Of a DNA stretch of 41,361 nucleotides, positions 7,417-16,101 are shown in pieces; the first letter of the stretch is position 1, and the number at the start of each line of letters is the position of its first letter. Where the stretch lies: assembly GCF_913776565.1 (NCBI RefSeq), contig NZ_CAJYPF010000156.1, forward strand, positions 1 to 41,361, in the 5' to 3' direction. The stretch is from an uncultured Microbacterium sp. GTDB lineage: Bacteria; Actinomycetota; Actinomycetes; Actinomycetales; Microbacteriaceae. The notes below the pieces were generated by a model. The model searched no databases and was not told the DNA's origin. It saw only the letters and a program-made list of their open reading frames with translations. The translations under genes were made by a program, and so were the position numbers.

Positions 7417-8718
7417 TCAGAGACGGTCGGCGATCTGGCGGATGAGCGTGTGCTGGCGGCGCACCTGCTCGATCGAGCGCCACGGTTCGCGTTCGCCCTC
7501 GTACTCGCTCGAGAGGTACCCGGTGTAGCCGGCGTCCTTGAGCGCCCGCAGCACGGGCTCCCACGGAATCTGCTGGTCGTGCAGGTCGGCGTCGATGTCG
7601 TGGAACTTCGCCTGGATGAACACGACGTTCTCGATGACGTCGAACACGTCGTTCGGGTCCACGTGGATGCCGTCGAGGAACGCCGGACGCTGACCCGGCA
7701 GCTCGCCGGGCTTGAGCGGAATGGGGCGGTCCTGGAAGATGCCGGTGTCGAGCAGGAGTCCGAAGTGCTTCGTGCCGGTGCGGCGGATGAGGGCGATGTA
7801 GTCGTCGACGACCTCGTGCTTGATGGGGGTCGGCGAGTGGATCTCGGGGCAGATGATCACGTCGAGCTCCTCGGCGAGCGGCAGGGACGCCTCGACGACC
7901 TCGGTCCAGATCGGGTGCGGGATGAGGTCGCTGGAGACGACGCCGATCTTGGGCCGCACGAAGCGGAAGCCGAGGCGCTTCGCGAGACGCAGATCGCGCT
8001 GCAGCGCCGCAGCCCCCTCCTCCACCGTCATGTCGCGGCCGTTCGGGCCGCTCGAGTGCAGGCGCGTGTCGATCCACGAGCCCATGTTGGTCGGCTCGAG
8101 GCCGTACTTCTGCAGGAGGGCGAACCACTGCGCGACCCACTCGTCCGAGGGGTGCGGGTAGTTCGGGACGTGCGCCTCGCCGAGGATCTCGATGCCGGTC
8201 GCGCCGAGGTCGGCGATCGAGGCCATCGCGGTCTCGAGGTCCATGACCGTGCCGAAGTCGGTCATGTAGCTGTAGAGCGAGACGCCGTAGCGGAAGGGGG
8301 CACCGGATGCCTCGGGCGCGAGCGTGACGTGCTTGGTGACGCGGTAGGTGCTCGGCTGGTGCTCCTGAGGGATGTACGACATGCGCAGGCGCAGTTCGAT
8401 CGACAGCTCGTGCACGCCGTCGGGGAGGCCCCCGGGCAGCGGGACGGTGACGATCGCCGCGTCCTCGAGCGGCCAGCGCACGCCGTCGCCGTCCCAGAGC
8501 TGGGCGAGCGTGTACTGCCGCCCCTGGAGCGTCCACAGCGGCACGTCGGGTGCGACGTCGACCAGGCCGGGGATGTTGACGGCGATCCCGTCGATCAGCG
8601 AGGCGGCCATCCCGCGGTACGAGGGCATGCGCACGCGGAACTGGAAGCCGGTGATCTCGCCGCCCTCCCGGACGTTGCGGAATCCGACGGACTGGATGAG
8701 GTCTCTTTCGAGAAGCAT
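7417..8718 (-). CDS. Fused C-glycoside deglycosidase-like protein (beta-like + TIM-barrel alpha-like), paralogue 2
   Basis: A 433-residue protein and first gene of the leftward pair. Residues ~1-135 match the beta-subunit pattern well: SVGFRNVREGGEITGFQFRVRMPSYRGMAASLIDGIAV, RQYTLAQLWDGDGVRW, and a final strand LRMSYIPQ. Residues ~143-433 form a TIM barrel with metal ligands E292 (CPEIH), D324 (LLLDTG), Q369 (VFIQAKFHDID) and E405 (SSEYEG). The third ligand is Gln here and His in paralogue 1. The ATG at 8718 has GAAGGAG 5 nt upstream; the track start at 8778 lies in the promoter region. Deglycosidation of a 3-keto C-glycoside is the best guess; a plain sugar epimerase fused to a DUF6379 domain is the alternative. 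Confidence 0.75.
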   Translation of the reverse strand: MLLERDLIQSVGFRNVREGGEITGFQFRVRMPSYRGMAASLIDGIAVNIPGLVDVAPDVPLWTLQGRQYTLAQLWDGDGVRWPLEDAAIVTVPLPGGLPDGVHELSIELRLRMSYIPQEHQPSTYRVTKHVTLAPEASGAPFRYGVSLYSYMTDFGTVMDLETAMASIADLGATGIEILGEAHVPNYPHPSDEWVAQWFALLQKYGLEPTNMGSWIDTRLHSSGPNGRDMTVEEGAAALQRDLRLAKRLGFRFVRPKIGVVSSDLIPHPIWTEVVEASLPLAEELDVIICPEIHSPTPIKHEVVDDYIALIRRTGTKHFGLLLDTGIFQDRPIPLKPGELPGQRPAFLDGIHVDPNDVFDVIENVVFIQAKFHDIDADLHDQQIPWEPVLRALKDAGYTGYLSSEYEGEREPWRSIEQVRRQHTLIRQIADRL

Positions 8719-8928
8719 CGTCGCTCCTTCTGTGTGGGGTCGCTTCGACGCTACTCGGCTTTTGCAGATTTGCGACATAAGGGGATGTGATGCCGCGCAT
8801 CATCGAGGCGAACGTCGCTCGCTTGCGGGGCGGTACCGACGACGCCTAGGTTCAGAATCCGAATCACCGTTTTGATTTTCCGTCCGACGCGTCGAGGCGG
8901 TTCCGACCGCTCGAAGAGGAGCACACGC
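8719..8928. promoter_or_regulatory. Divergent promoter region, deglycosidase pair / monooxygenase operon
   Basis: This 210-nt region has two operator-like elements. Near the leftward promoter, GCGACATAAGG (8772-8782) echoes the CATAAG boxes in the SBP/lysR promoter. It is followed by the dyad TGATGC-CGC-GCATCA (8788-8802). Nearer the monooxygenase gene, AATCA-N6-TGATT (8862-8877) is a short dyad of the kind TetR proteins bind. TAGGTT at 8847 could be a rightward -10. TAGCGT on the minus strand near 8750 could be the leftward -10. LysR control of the left side and TetR control of the right side is the simplest reading, by inference. Confidence 0.45.
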
Positions 8929-10092
8929 ATGGCCCACCCGTTGAGGATTCTCGTCGTCGGCGCCGGAATCGGAGGCCTCAGCGCCGCCTCGGCACTCGCC
9001 CGCATCGGCGCGACGGTCGACGTGATCGACGACAAGCCCGAGATCAGCGTCGCCGGCGTCGGCTTCGGCTTGCGCATCAACGGCCTGCGCGCCGTGCGCG
9101 AGATCGGCCTGCTCGACGAGGTGCTCGAGATCGGGCATCCCGCACCCGGGATCGACAATCACGACGCCGAGGGGAACCTGCTCAGCACGATGAGCTACGG
9201 CACGCAGGACGAGGGCCTGCCGGGATGCGTGACGATGTCGCGCATCGCCTTCCTCGAGCTCGCCGCCCGGCACGCCCGCGAGAACGGCTGCACCTTCCGC
9301 ATGAGCACGACCGTCGCCGACATCGCGCAACACGATGACACCGCGACGGTCACTTTCAGCACCGGCGACCGGGCCGACTACGACCTCGTCCTCGGCTTCG
9401 ACGGCCTGCACTCGCAGATCCGCCGCGACTACTTCGGCGAGAAGTACGACCCCCGGCCGGTCGGCGGGGTCGCGTGGCGCGTGGGCCTTCCGAACCGCCG
9501 CAAGATCATGCAGCCGATCATCTGTCAGGGCTACGGCGGCAAGATCATGCTCACCCCCCTGTCCGAAGACCTGATGTACATGGTGCTCACCGTGGCCGAA
9601 GAGGGGCGCCCCCGCTACGACGCGAGCAAGATGGCCGAGATCATGCACGACCGCGCCGCGGCCCTGACCCGCGGGTCGGACTTCCTCGCCGACGCGCTCG
9701 ACGACGTCCGCCTCGCCGAGAACGTCGCCTACACGCCGTACTCGACGGTGTGGGTGCCCTATCCCTGGTTCCGCGGCCGCGTGATGATCCTGGGCGACGC
9801 CGCCCACACGATGACCCCCTACCTCGGGTCCGGAGCGGCGATGAGCATCGAGGACGGGGTGGTTCTCGCCCAGGAGCTCGCCCGGAACGACTCGGTGCTC
9901 GACGCCCAGCTCGATGTCATGAAGCGCCGCCTGCCGCGCGTGCGCGCCGTGCACGAGCGCTCGATCGAGTCGATGCTCGAGGAGTTCGACTCCGTCACCG
10001 ACGAGGCCTACCGGGCGCGCATCGAGCACCTCCGCCACGACGAACCGATCGCCAACGAGTACGCCAACCGCCTCCTGCGGATGCCCTACTGA
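8929..10092 (+). CDS. FAD-dependent aromatic monooxygenase (group A flavoprotein hydroxylase)
   Basis: A 387-residue single-component flavoprotein hydroxylase. The three family motifs are present: GAGIGGLSAASALARIG (FAD ADP-binding, residue ~11), GFDGLHSQIRR (DG motif, ~160) and GDAAHTMTPYLGSGAAMSIEDG (GD motif, ~290). Such enzymes use NAD(P)H and O2 to hydroxylate phenolic or benzoic substrates in the cytosol. The ATG at 8929 has GAAGAGGAG at ideal spacing, so the longer track start at 8872 is rejected. It heads an operon with the GH39-like and TetR genes and is divergent from the deglycosidase pair. A role in hydroxylating the released aglycone is likely; the substrate is not identifiable and it is not PobA, which is present separately. 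Confidence 0.9.
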   Translation: MAHPLRILVVGAGIGGLSAASALARIGATVDVIDDKPEISVAGVGFGLRINGLRAVREIGLLDEVLEIGHPAPGIDNHDAEGNLLSTMSYGTQDEGLPGCVTMSRIAFLELAARHARENGCTFRMSTTVADIAQHDDTATVTFSTGDRADYDLVLGFDGLHSQIRRDYFGEKYDPRPVGGVAWRVGLPNRRKIMQPIICQGYGGKIMLTPLSEDLMYMVLTVAEEGRPRYDASKMAEIMHDRAAALTRGSDFLADALDDVRLAENVAYTPYSTVWVPYPWFRGRVMILGDAAHTMTPYLGSGAAMSIEDGVVLAQELARNDSVLDAQLDVMKRRLPRVRAVHERSIESMLEEFDSVTDEAYRARIEHLRHDEPIANEYANRLLRMPY

Positions 10093-10107
10093 GACCGAGG
10101 ACACGAC

Positions 10108-11571
10108 ATGCCGCACCCCGACGCCCCCGCCGCACCCCCGGCATCCCGCACCCGGACTTTCGTCGTGGATGCCGCGGACGAGAGCGCCTTCCGATCGCTG
10201 AACGGCGTCGGCGGCGTCCCCGGACCCGTCGACGATCACCCCGAGTTCCCCGACATGACGCCGCTGTGGCGCGAGGCCGGGGTCACGGTCGTCCGCTCGT
10301 TCGACTGGGTCTCGCGCCTGGACACGCGAAACGACCCCTCCAGCCTCTTCCCCGACTGGAGCGCCGACGTCGACGACCCCGCGAGCTACAACTTCGCCGC
10401 GACCGACCAGTGGGTCGAGTCCGTGCACGCCCTCGGCGCCGAGGTGATGTTCACGGTGGCCAGCTCGATCCCGCGCAACAAGCTCCCCGCCGCCGACGTC
10501 GAGGTGTACGGCCGGGTCGTCGAGCGCATCGTGCGCCACTACTCGCACGGGTGGGCCGGCGGACCGGCGAAGCCCGTGCGCATCTACGAGTTCGGCGACC
10601 AACCCGACTTCGGCCCTCTGCACTTCGCCGGCGAGCCGCGGGAGTTCTACGCCATGTACCGCGCCTTCTGCGAGGCGGTGCAGCGCGTCGACCCGTCGCT
10701 GACCGTCGGAGGTCCTTCTCTGGCGTTCTCCCTCGAGGCGGACGCGCCGTACCGCGAGGGGTTCCTGTCGTTCGTCCGCGAGAACGCCCTCCCCCTCGAC
10801 TTCTTCTCGTTCCTCTGGTTCACCGACGGCACCCGCGATCCGCTCGACTACCGCTACGTCGCGCGCGAGCTGCGGACCCTCCTGGACGACCACGGGTTCA
10901 CCGACACCGATCTGACGCTCAGCTACTGGAACTACCTCGCGGTGCCCAGCAGCTCCGCCCCCGCCGAGGAGAAGGGCGCGTTCATGGCGGCGACCGCCAT
11001 CGCTCTGCAGGACACCGTGATCGACCACGCGTTCTTCTTCCGCGCCGACAGCGGTCGCGATCCGCACTACGGCTTCGTGGACCCGGGCGGGGTCGGCGAC
11101 GTGGACGGCCGACCCGACGAACGCTCCCGTGCACTCGCCCTCGCCGGGCGCGCGATGCGCGGCCGGAGGCTGGCCGTCACCGGTGGCGACGAGTCGGGTC
11201 TCGTCGGCATCGCCGGTCGAGACGGCGACCGTGTGCGCGTGCTCGTGGCGAACTACGCCGCCCCCGACAGCGCGCTCGCGCCGCGCGACGAGGATCGCTT
11301 CACCTTCCGCATCCCGATCGGCGAGCAGCGCATCGAGCTGAGCCTGACCCTGCCTCCGCAGCGCGCGGACCTCGCCTCGGCACGGGTGGAGTCGATCGTC
11401 CTCGACCTGCACCGTCTTCCCTGGGCCGGGCGCACCGTCACCGTGTCGGCCGCCTCGATGACGGGAGCGGTCGACACCTCGCGCGACATCGAGGTGTCCG
11501 CCGACGGTAGCCTTCAGCTGGAGTTCGCCCTGCCGCCGCAGTCGGTCCTTCTCGTGGAGCTGACGGGCTGA
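10108..11571 (+). CDS. GH39-like (beta/alpha)8 glycosidase-fold protein lacking the usual catalytic glutamates
   Basis: A 487-residue protein, 15 nt behind the monooxygenase gene with a GAGGA ribosome site. The barrel (about residues 20-350) follows the GH39 pattern: FRSLNGVGGVPG at the start, VTVVRSFDW, VRIYEFGDQPDFG at the acid/base strand and LTLSYWNYL at the nucleophile strand. A C-terminal beta domain (~370-487) is also as in GH39. By eye the acid/base position, normally WNEP, reads GDQP (Glu to Gln). The nucleophile position, normally TEWN, reads SYWN (Glu to Tyr). There is no signal peptide, so it is cytoplasmic. It may be a binding pseudoenzyme or use other chemistry, for example on a keto-sugar. 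GH39 membership is a moderate-confidence call. Confidence 0.65.
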   Translation: MPHPDAPAAPPASRTRTFVVDAADESAFRSLNGVGGVPGPVDDHPEFPDMTPLWREAGVTVVRSFDWVSRLDTRNDPSSLFPDWSADVDDPASYNFAATDQWVESVHALGAEVMFTVASSIPRNKLPAADVEVYGRVVERIVRHYSHGWAGGPAKPVRIYEFGDQPDFGPLHFAGEPREFYAMYRAFCEAVQRVDPSLTVGGPSLAFSLEADAPYREGFLSFVRENALPLDFFSFLWFTDGTRDPLDYRYVARELRTLLDDHGFTDTDLTLSYWNYLAVPSSSAPAEEKGAFMAATAIALQDTVIDHAFFFRADSGRDPHYGFVDPGGVGDVDGRPDERSRALALAGRAMRGRRLAVTGGDESGLVGIAGRDGDRVRVLVANYAAPDSALAPRDEDRFTFRIPIGEQRIELSLTLPPQRADLASARVESIVLDLHRLPWAGRTVTVSAASMTGAVDTSRDIEVSADGSLQLEFALPPQSVLLVELTG

Positions 11572-11597
11572 CGGGGCGCGAGGAGCGAGGTGCAACG

Positions 11598-12248
11598 GTG
11601 GCGACACGATCGAGCGGCGCCGGCCTGTCGGAGCCGAAGCAGCAGCGCAGTCGCGACTCCTTCGCGAAAGTGCGCCAGGCGGCGCTCGCGCTGCTCCGGG
11701 AACGCGGGACCGGGCAGTTCTCACTGGCCGAGGTGAGCGCGCGGGCCGAGGTGTCGATCGGGTCGATCTACGGCCGGGTCGCGGGCAAGACCGAGCTGCT
11801 GCGTCTCGTGCAGAGCCAGGAATTCGACCGCCTCGACGACGAGACCGCGCTCCGGGTCGGTGCGGCGGGGCTCGGAGCGCCGAGCTTCGCTCAGGCGACG
11901 ACCCGGATCGTCGGCGCCTACGCCGAGATCTTGCGGACCAACCGCGACCTGCTGTCGCCGTTCTTCCTGCTCGGCGTGGACGACGAGGCCATCCTCGAGA
12001 GGGGGCATCGCTCCGGTGACGCCGGGCAGGCCGCGTTCGTGCGGGCCCTGCTCGCCGCGGCGGCGGAGCACGGCGTCGACCTGCCGCCGCAGACGGCGGA
12101 CTGGGCGTTCGAGGTCTTCTACAGCCTCTGCGTGCGCTACCTCGGGTTGGGCGTCGCCGCGACCGCGACTCCCGACGGGGCGTACGGCTGGGACGACCTG
12201 CTCGAGCGGCTCGCGCGCACGGTGTCGCTCATCGTCACCCCGGCCTGA
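11598..12248 (+). CDS. TetR-family transcriptional regulator
   Basis: A 216-residue TetR protein with GTG start; GAGGAGCGAGG precedes it. The helix-turn-helix is at about residues 20-65 (AALALLRERGTGQFSLAEVSARAEVSIGSIYGRVAGKTELL). The remaining helical domain should bind a small ligand and dimerise. It is the last gene of the monooxygenase/GH39-like operon, 26 nt behind it, which suggests autoregulation of that operon through the dyad near 8862-8877. The ligand is probably an aromatic aglycone or degradation product, by context only. Confidence 0.92.
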   Translation: MATRSSGAGLSEPKQQRSRDSFAKVRQAALALLRERGTGQFSLAEVSARAEVSIGSIYGRVAGKTELLRLVQSQEFDRLDDETALRVGAAGLGAPSFAQATTRIVGAYAEILRTNRDLLSPFFLLGVDDEAILERGHRSGDAGQAAFVRALLAAAAEHGVDLPPQTADWAFEVFYSLCVRYLGLGVAATATPDGAYGWDDLLERLARTVSLIVTPA

Positions 12249-12288
12249 CCGCACCGCGGAGCGTCACGACGACGAGACGGCGTCCCCC

Positions 12289-12338
12289 GAACAGAAGGGT
12301 TCCGCGCCGATCCCCTGTTCCCGCCGCATCCCCTGTTC
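12289..12338. terminator. GAACAG/CTGTTC hairpin between convergent tetR and pcaF
   Basis: GAACAG at 12289 can pair with CTGTTC of TCCCCTGTTC (12311-12320); an inner GGG/CCC extends the stem with a 2-nt bulge. The ATCCCCTGTTC element is repeated 18 bp on (12328-12338), giving an alternative partner. The position between two convergent 3' ends suggests a bidirectional terminator, although the direct repeat is unusual for one. Confidence 0.35.
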
Positions 12339-12366
12339 TCATGAGGCGGATGCCGTGGCGGCACCG

Positions 12367-13533
<1,167 letters not shown>

Positions 13534-13536
13534 GGG

Positions 13537-14175
13537 TCAGTCCTCCAGCTTCAGGCCGAGCAGCGCCTCGACCTCGGCGTGCGTGTTGTCGCCGAACAGC
13601 TCGCGCACGCGGAAGCCGTCGGGGGTGACGTCGAAGACGCCGTGGTCGGTGTAGACCCGCGAGACGCATCCGATCCCGGTCAGCGGGTAGGTGCACGACG
13701 CCACGAGCTTGGGCTCGCCGCCCTTGGTGAGCAGGTCGGTCATGACGTAGACGTCCTTCGCGCCGATCGCGAGGTCCATCGCCCCGCCGACCGCGGGGAT
13801 CGCGCCGGGCTCCCCGGTCGACCAGTTCGCGAGGTCGCCCCCGGCCGACACCTGGAACGCGCCCAGCACGCAGACGTCGAGGTGTCCGCCGCGCATCATC
13901 GCGAACGAGTCGGCGTGATGGAAGTAGGCGGCCCCGGCGAGCGCGGTGACGGGCTGTTTGCCGGCGTTGATGAGGTCGGGGTCGACGCTGCCGCGGGCGG
14001 GGGCGGGGCCCATGCCGAGCATGCCGTTCTCGGTGTGCAGCACGATCTCGAGCCCCGCGGGCAGGTAGTCGGCGACCAGGGTGGGGGCGCCGATGCCGAG
14101 GTTCACCACGGCTCCCTCGGGAATGTCGGATGCCACGCGGGCGGCGAGCTGCGTGCGCGAGATGCGGGTGGTCAT
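13537..14175 (-). CDS. pcaJ: 3-oxoadipate CoA-transferase subunit B
   Basis: A 212-residue beta subunit of a class I CoA-transferase. The catalytic Glu lies in HTENGMLGMGP and the chain starts with the subunit-B pattern TRISRTQLAARVASDIPEGAVVNLGIGAP. With PcaI it moves CoA from succinyl-CoA to 3-oxoadipate. The ATG at 14175 overlaps the pcaI stop (ATGA), ensuring balanced synthesis of the two subunits; the track's longer start at 14664 runs through pcaI in another frame. Confidence 0.95.
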   Translation of the reverse strand: MTTRISRTQLAARVASDIPEGAVVNLGIGAPTLVADYLPAGLEIVLHTENGMLGMGPAPARGSVDPDLINAGKQPVTALAGAAYFHHADSFAMMRGGHLDVCVLGAFQVSAGGDLANWSTGEPGAIPAVGGAMDLAIGAKDVYVMTDLLTKGGEPKLVASCTYPLTGIGCVSRVYTDHGVFDVTPDGFRVRELFGDNTHAEVEALLGLKLED

Positions 14176-14915
14176 CGATCCTCCTCGGATGCCAGGGCGC
14201 GGCCTTCGATGTCGACTCCGCCGACGAATTCCCCGTCGCGCAGCCACGCCCGCTCCCCCACCGCGACCACGCGGTCGACGTAGAGCCCCGGCGTGACGAC
14301 GGCCTCGGGGTCGAGCGAGCCGAGCTCGACGATCTCGTCGACCTGCGCGACGGTCGTGGTGGCCGCGGCGGCCATGATGGGCCCGAAGTTGCGAGCCGTC
14401 TCGCGGTACACCAGGTTGCCCCAGCGGTCGGCCGCGCGGGCGCTGATGAGGGCGACGTCCGCGCGGATGGGGTACTCGAGCACGTAGTCGCGCCCGTCGA
14501 TCTGCCGGGTCTCCTTGCCCTCGGCCAAGTGCGTGCCGACGCCGGTGGGGGTGAAGAACCCGCCGATCCCGGCTCCGGCGGCGCGGATGCGCTCGGCCAG
14601 GTTGCCCTGCGGGACGAGCTCGAGCTCGATCTCTCCGGCGCGGTACAGCCGATCGAACACCCACGAGTCGCTCTGCCGGGGGAACGAGCAGATCATCTTG
14701 CGCACCTGTCCGGCCGCGAGCAGGGCCGCCAGGCCCGTGTCGCCGTTGCCGGCGTTGTTGTTGACGACGGTCAGCCCCGCGGCCCCGTGGGCGATGAGGG
14801 CGTCGATCAACTCGACCGGTTGGCCCGCGCGGCCGAAGCCGCCGATCATCACGGTCGATCCGTCGCGGATGCCGGCCACGGCCGCCGCGACGTCGGGAAC
14901 GGTCTTGTCGATCAT
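14172..14915 (-). CDS. pcaI: 3-oxoadipate CoA-transferase subunit A
   Basis: A 247-residue alpha subunit of the class I CoA-transferase. The glycine-rich GSTVMIGGFGRAGQP and the GAGIGGFFTPTGVGT segment are typical of subunit A. It forms a heteromer with PcaJ. Its start overlaps the pcaC stop and its stop overlaps the pcaJ start, both by 4 nt. Confidence 0.95.
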   Translation of the reverse strand: MIDKTVPDVAAAVAGIRDGSTVMIGGFGRAGQPVELIDALIAHGAAGLTVVNNNAGNGDTGLAALLAAGQVRKMICSFPRQSDSWVFDRLYRAGEIELELVPQGNLAERIRAAGAGIGGFFTPTGVGTHLAEGKETRQIDGRDYVLEYPIRADVALISARAADRWGNLVYRETARNFGPIMAAAATTTVAQVDEIVELGSLDPEAVVTPGLYVDRVVAVGERAWLRDGEFVGGVDIEGRALASEEDR

Positions 14916-15325
14916 CGGGCGTCCTCCTCGGCGGGGACGTCCGCGGCCTCCGGCTCGGCGAACACCGTCGCGGCGATGCGGAAGGCCGTGTTGGCCGCCG
15001 GGACGCCGGAGTACACCGCCGACTGCAGGATGACCTCGCGGATCTCGTCGATCGTGAGGCCGTTGCGGATCGCCGCGCGCAGGTGCATCGCGAGCTCCTC
15101 GTGGTGGCCGTGGGCGATGAGCGAGCTCAGCACCGCGATCGAGCGCGACCGGCGGTCGAGACCCGGGCGCGACCAGACGTCGCCCCAGGCGACGCGGGTG
15201 ATGAAGTCCTGCCAGTCGGCGGTGAGGTCGGTGGTCGCGGCGCGCGCGCGGTCGACGTGCGCGTCGCCGAGTACGGCGCGCCGCACGGCCATGCCCTGGT
15301 CGTGGCGTTCCCGGTCGGTGGGCAT
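14912..15325 (-). CDS. pcaC: 4-carboxymuconolactone decarboxylase
   Basis: A 137-residue AhpD-fold protein (MAVRRAVLGDAHVDRA..., SRSIAVLSSLIAHGHHEELAMHLRAAIRNGLT) that converts gamma-carboxymuconolactone to 3-oxoadipate enol-lactone. The length is that of stand-alone PcaC, so unlike PcaL of many actinobacteria it is not fused to PcaD. The ATG at 15325 is placed by the TGATG junction with pcaD; the track ORF at 16009 is a shadow continuing upstream. Confidence 0.95.
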   Translation of the reverse strand: MPTDRERHDQGMAVRRAVLGDAHVDRARAATTDLTADWQDFITRVAWGDVWSRPGLDRRSRSIAVLSSLIAHGHHEELAMHLRAAIRNGLTIDEIREVILQSAVYSGVPAANTAFRIAATVFAEPEAADVPAEEDAR

Positions 15326-16101
15326 CAGGAGTCTCCTCGGGTGACGGAAGCGAAGAACGAGCGCAGCAGGGCCGCCACGGCCTCGGGCTGCTCGGCGGGG
15401 GGCAGGTGACCGGCGTCCGCGATGCGCGCGACGCGACCGTCGACGACGCCCTCGGCGATCTCGACGGCCTTCGCCTCGGGGGCGACGGCGTCGTGGGCGC
15501 CCCACGCGGCGAGGACGGGGACGTCGATGCCGGCGAGGGTCGAGCGCACGTCGTACGCGGCGAGCGCCTCGCAGCACCGGGCGTAGCCCTCGTCGTCGGC
15601 GTCCTGCAGCGCGTGCAGCAGGCGGCCGCTCAGGTCGGGGCGGCGGGCCATCGAGTCGGGGGCGAACCAGCGCTGCGCCGAGCCGACGATCAGGCTCGAC
15701 GTGCTCTGGGACCGCGCCTGCGCGGCCCGCTCGGCCCACGACACGGGGTCGCCCAGAACGGCTCCGGATGCCACGATCGCGGCCGCGCGCACGCGGTCGC
15801 CGTGGCGCCGGGCGAGCTCGAGCCCCGTGGCCCCGCCGAGCGAGACGCCGGCGTACAAGAAGGTGTCGTCGGCCACGGCGGCGGCCACGGCATCCGCGAG
15901 GTCGGCGACGGTGAACGCGTGCGAGACGCGCGGCCCCGCGCCGTGTCCGGGCAGGTCCCACGCGGCGACGCGGTAGTCGTCGGCGAGAAGCGGGATCACG
16001 TCCTCCCACAGGATCGTCGAGGTTCCGAGCGAAGGGCCGAGCACGACGAGGGGCGCGTTCTCCGGTCCGACCGGTTCGTTCAGGCGGATGAGAGTCGTCA
16101 T
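15325..16101 (-). CDS. pcaD: 3-oxoadipate enol-lactonase
   Basis: A 258-residue alpha/beta hydrolase. The nucleophile Ser is in GVSLGGATG, the acid Asp in WGAHDAVAP and the His in DAGHLPPAEQP; GPSLGTS near residue 18 provides the oxyanion region. It hydrolyses 3-oxoadipate enol-lactone to 3-oxoadipate. The ATG at 16101 overlaps the pcaB stop (ATGA) and its TGA shares one base with the pcaC start. The long track ORF (to 17358) is a reading-frame extension into pcaB. Confidence 0.95.
   Translation of the reverse strand: MTTLIRLNEPVGPENAPLVVLGPSLGTSTILWEDVIPLLADDYRVAAWDLPGHGAGPRVSHAFTVADLADAVAAAVADDTFLYAGVSLGGATGLELARRHGDRVRAAAIVASGAVLGDPVSWAERAAQARSQSTSSLIVGSAQRWFAPDSMARRPDLSGRLLHALQDADDEGYARCCEALAAYDVRSTLAGIDVPVLAAWGAHDAVAPEAKAVEIAEGVVDGRVARIADAGHLPPAEQPEAVAALLRSFFASVTRGDS

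Noticed and set aside
5974-8790. 938-aa plus-strand ORF opposite the deglycosidase-like genes
   Set aside because: It is the antisense shadow of two well-supported genes, rich in Arg/Val/Glu without domain motifs; typical of high-GC DNA.
8929-10092. Second pobA or salicylate hydroxylase
   Set aside because: It lacks the PobA hallmarks (RAGILEQGTVELL, PPTGAKG) and nothing in the sequence fixes salicylate as substrate; kept as a generic aromatic hydroxylase.
8800-11724. 974-aa minus-strand ORF opposite the monooxygenase and GH39-like genes
   Set aside because: Antisense frame without ribosome site or recognisable motif; the plus-strand genes have clear family signatures.
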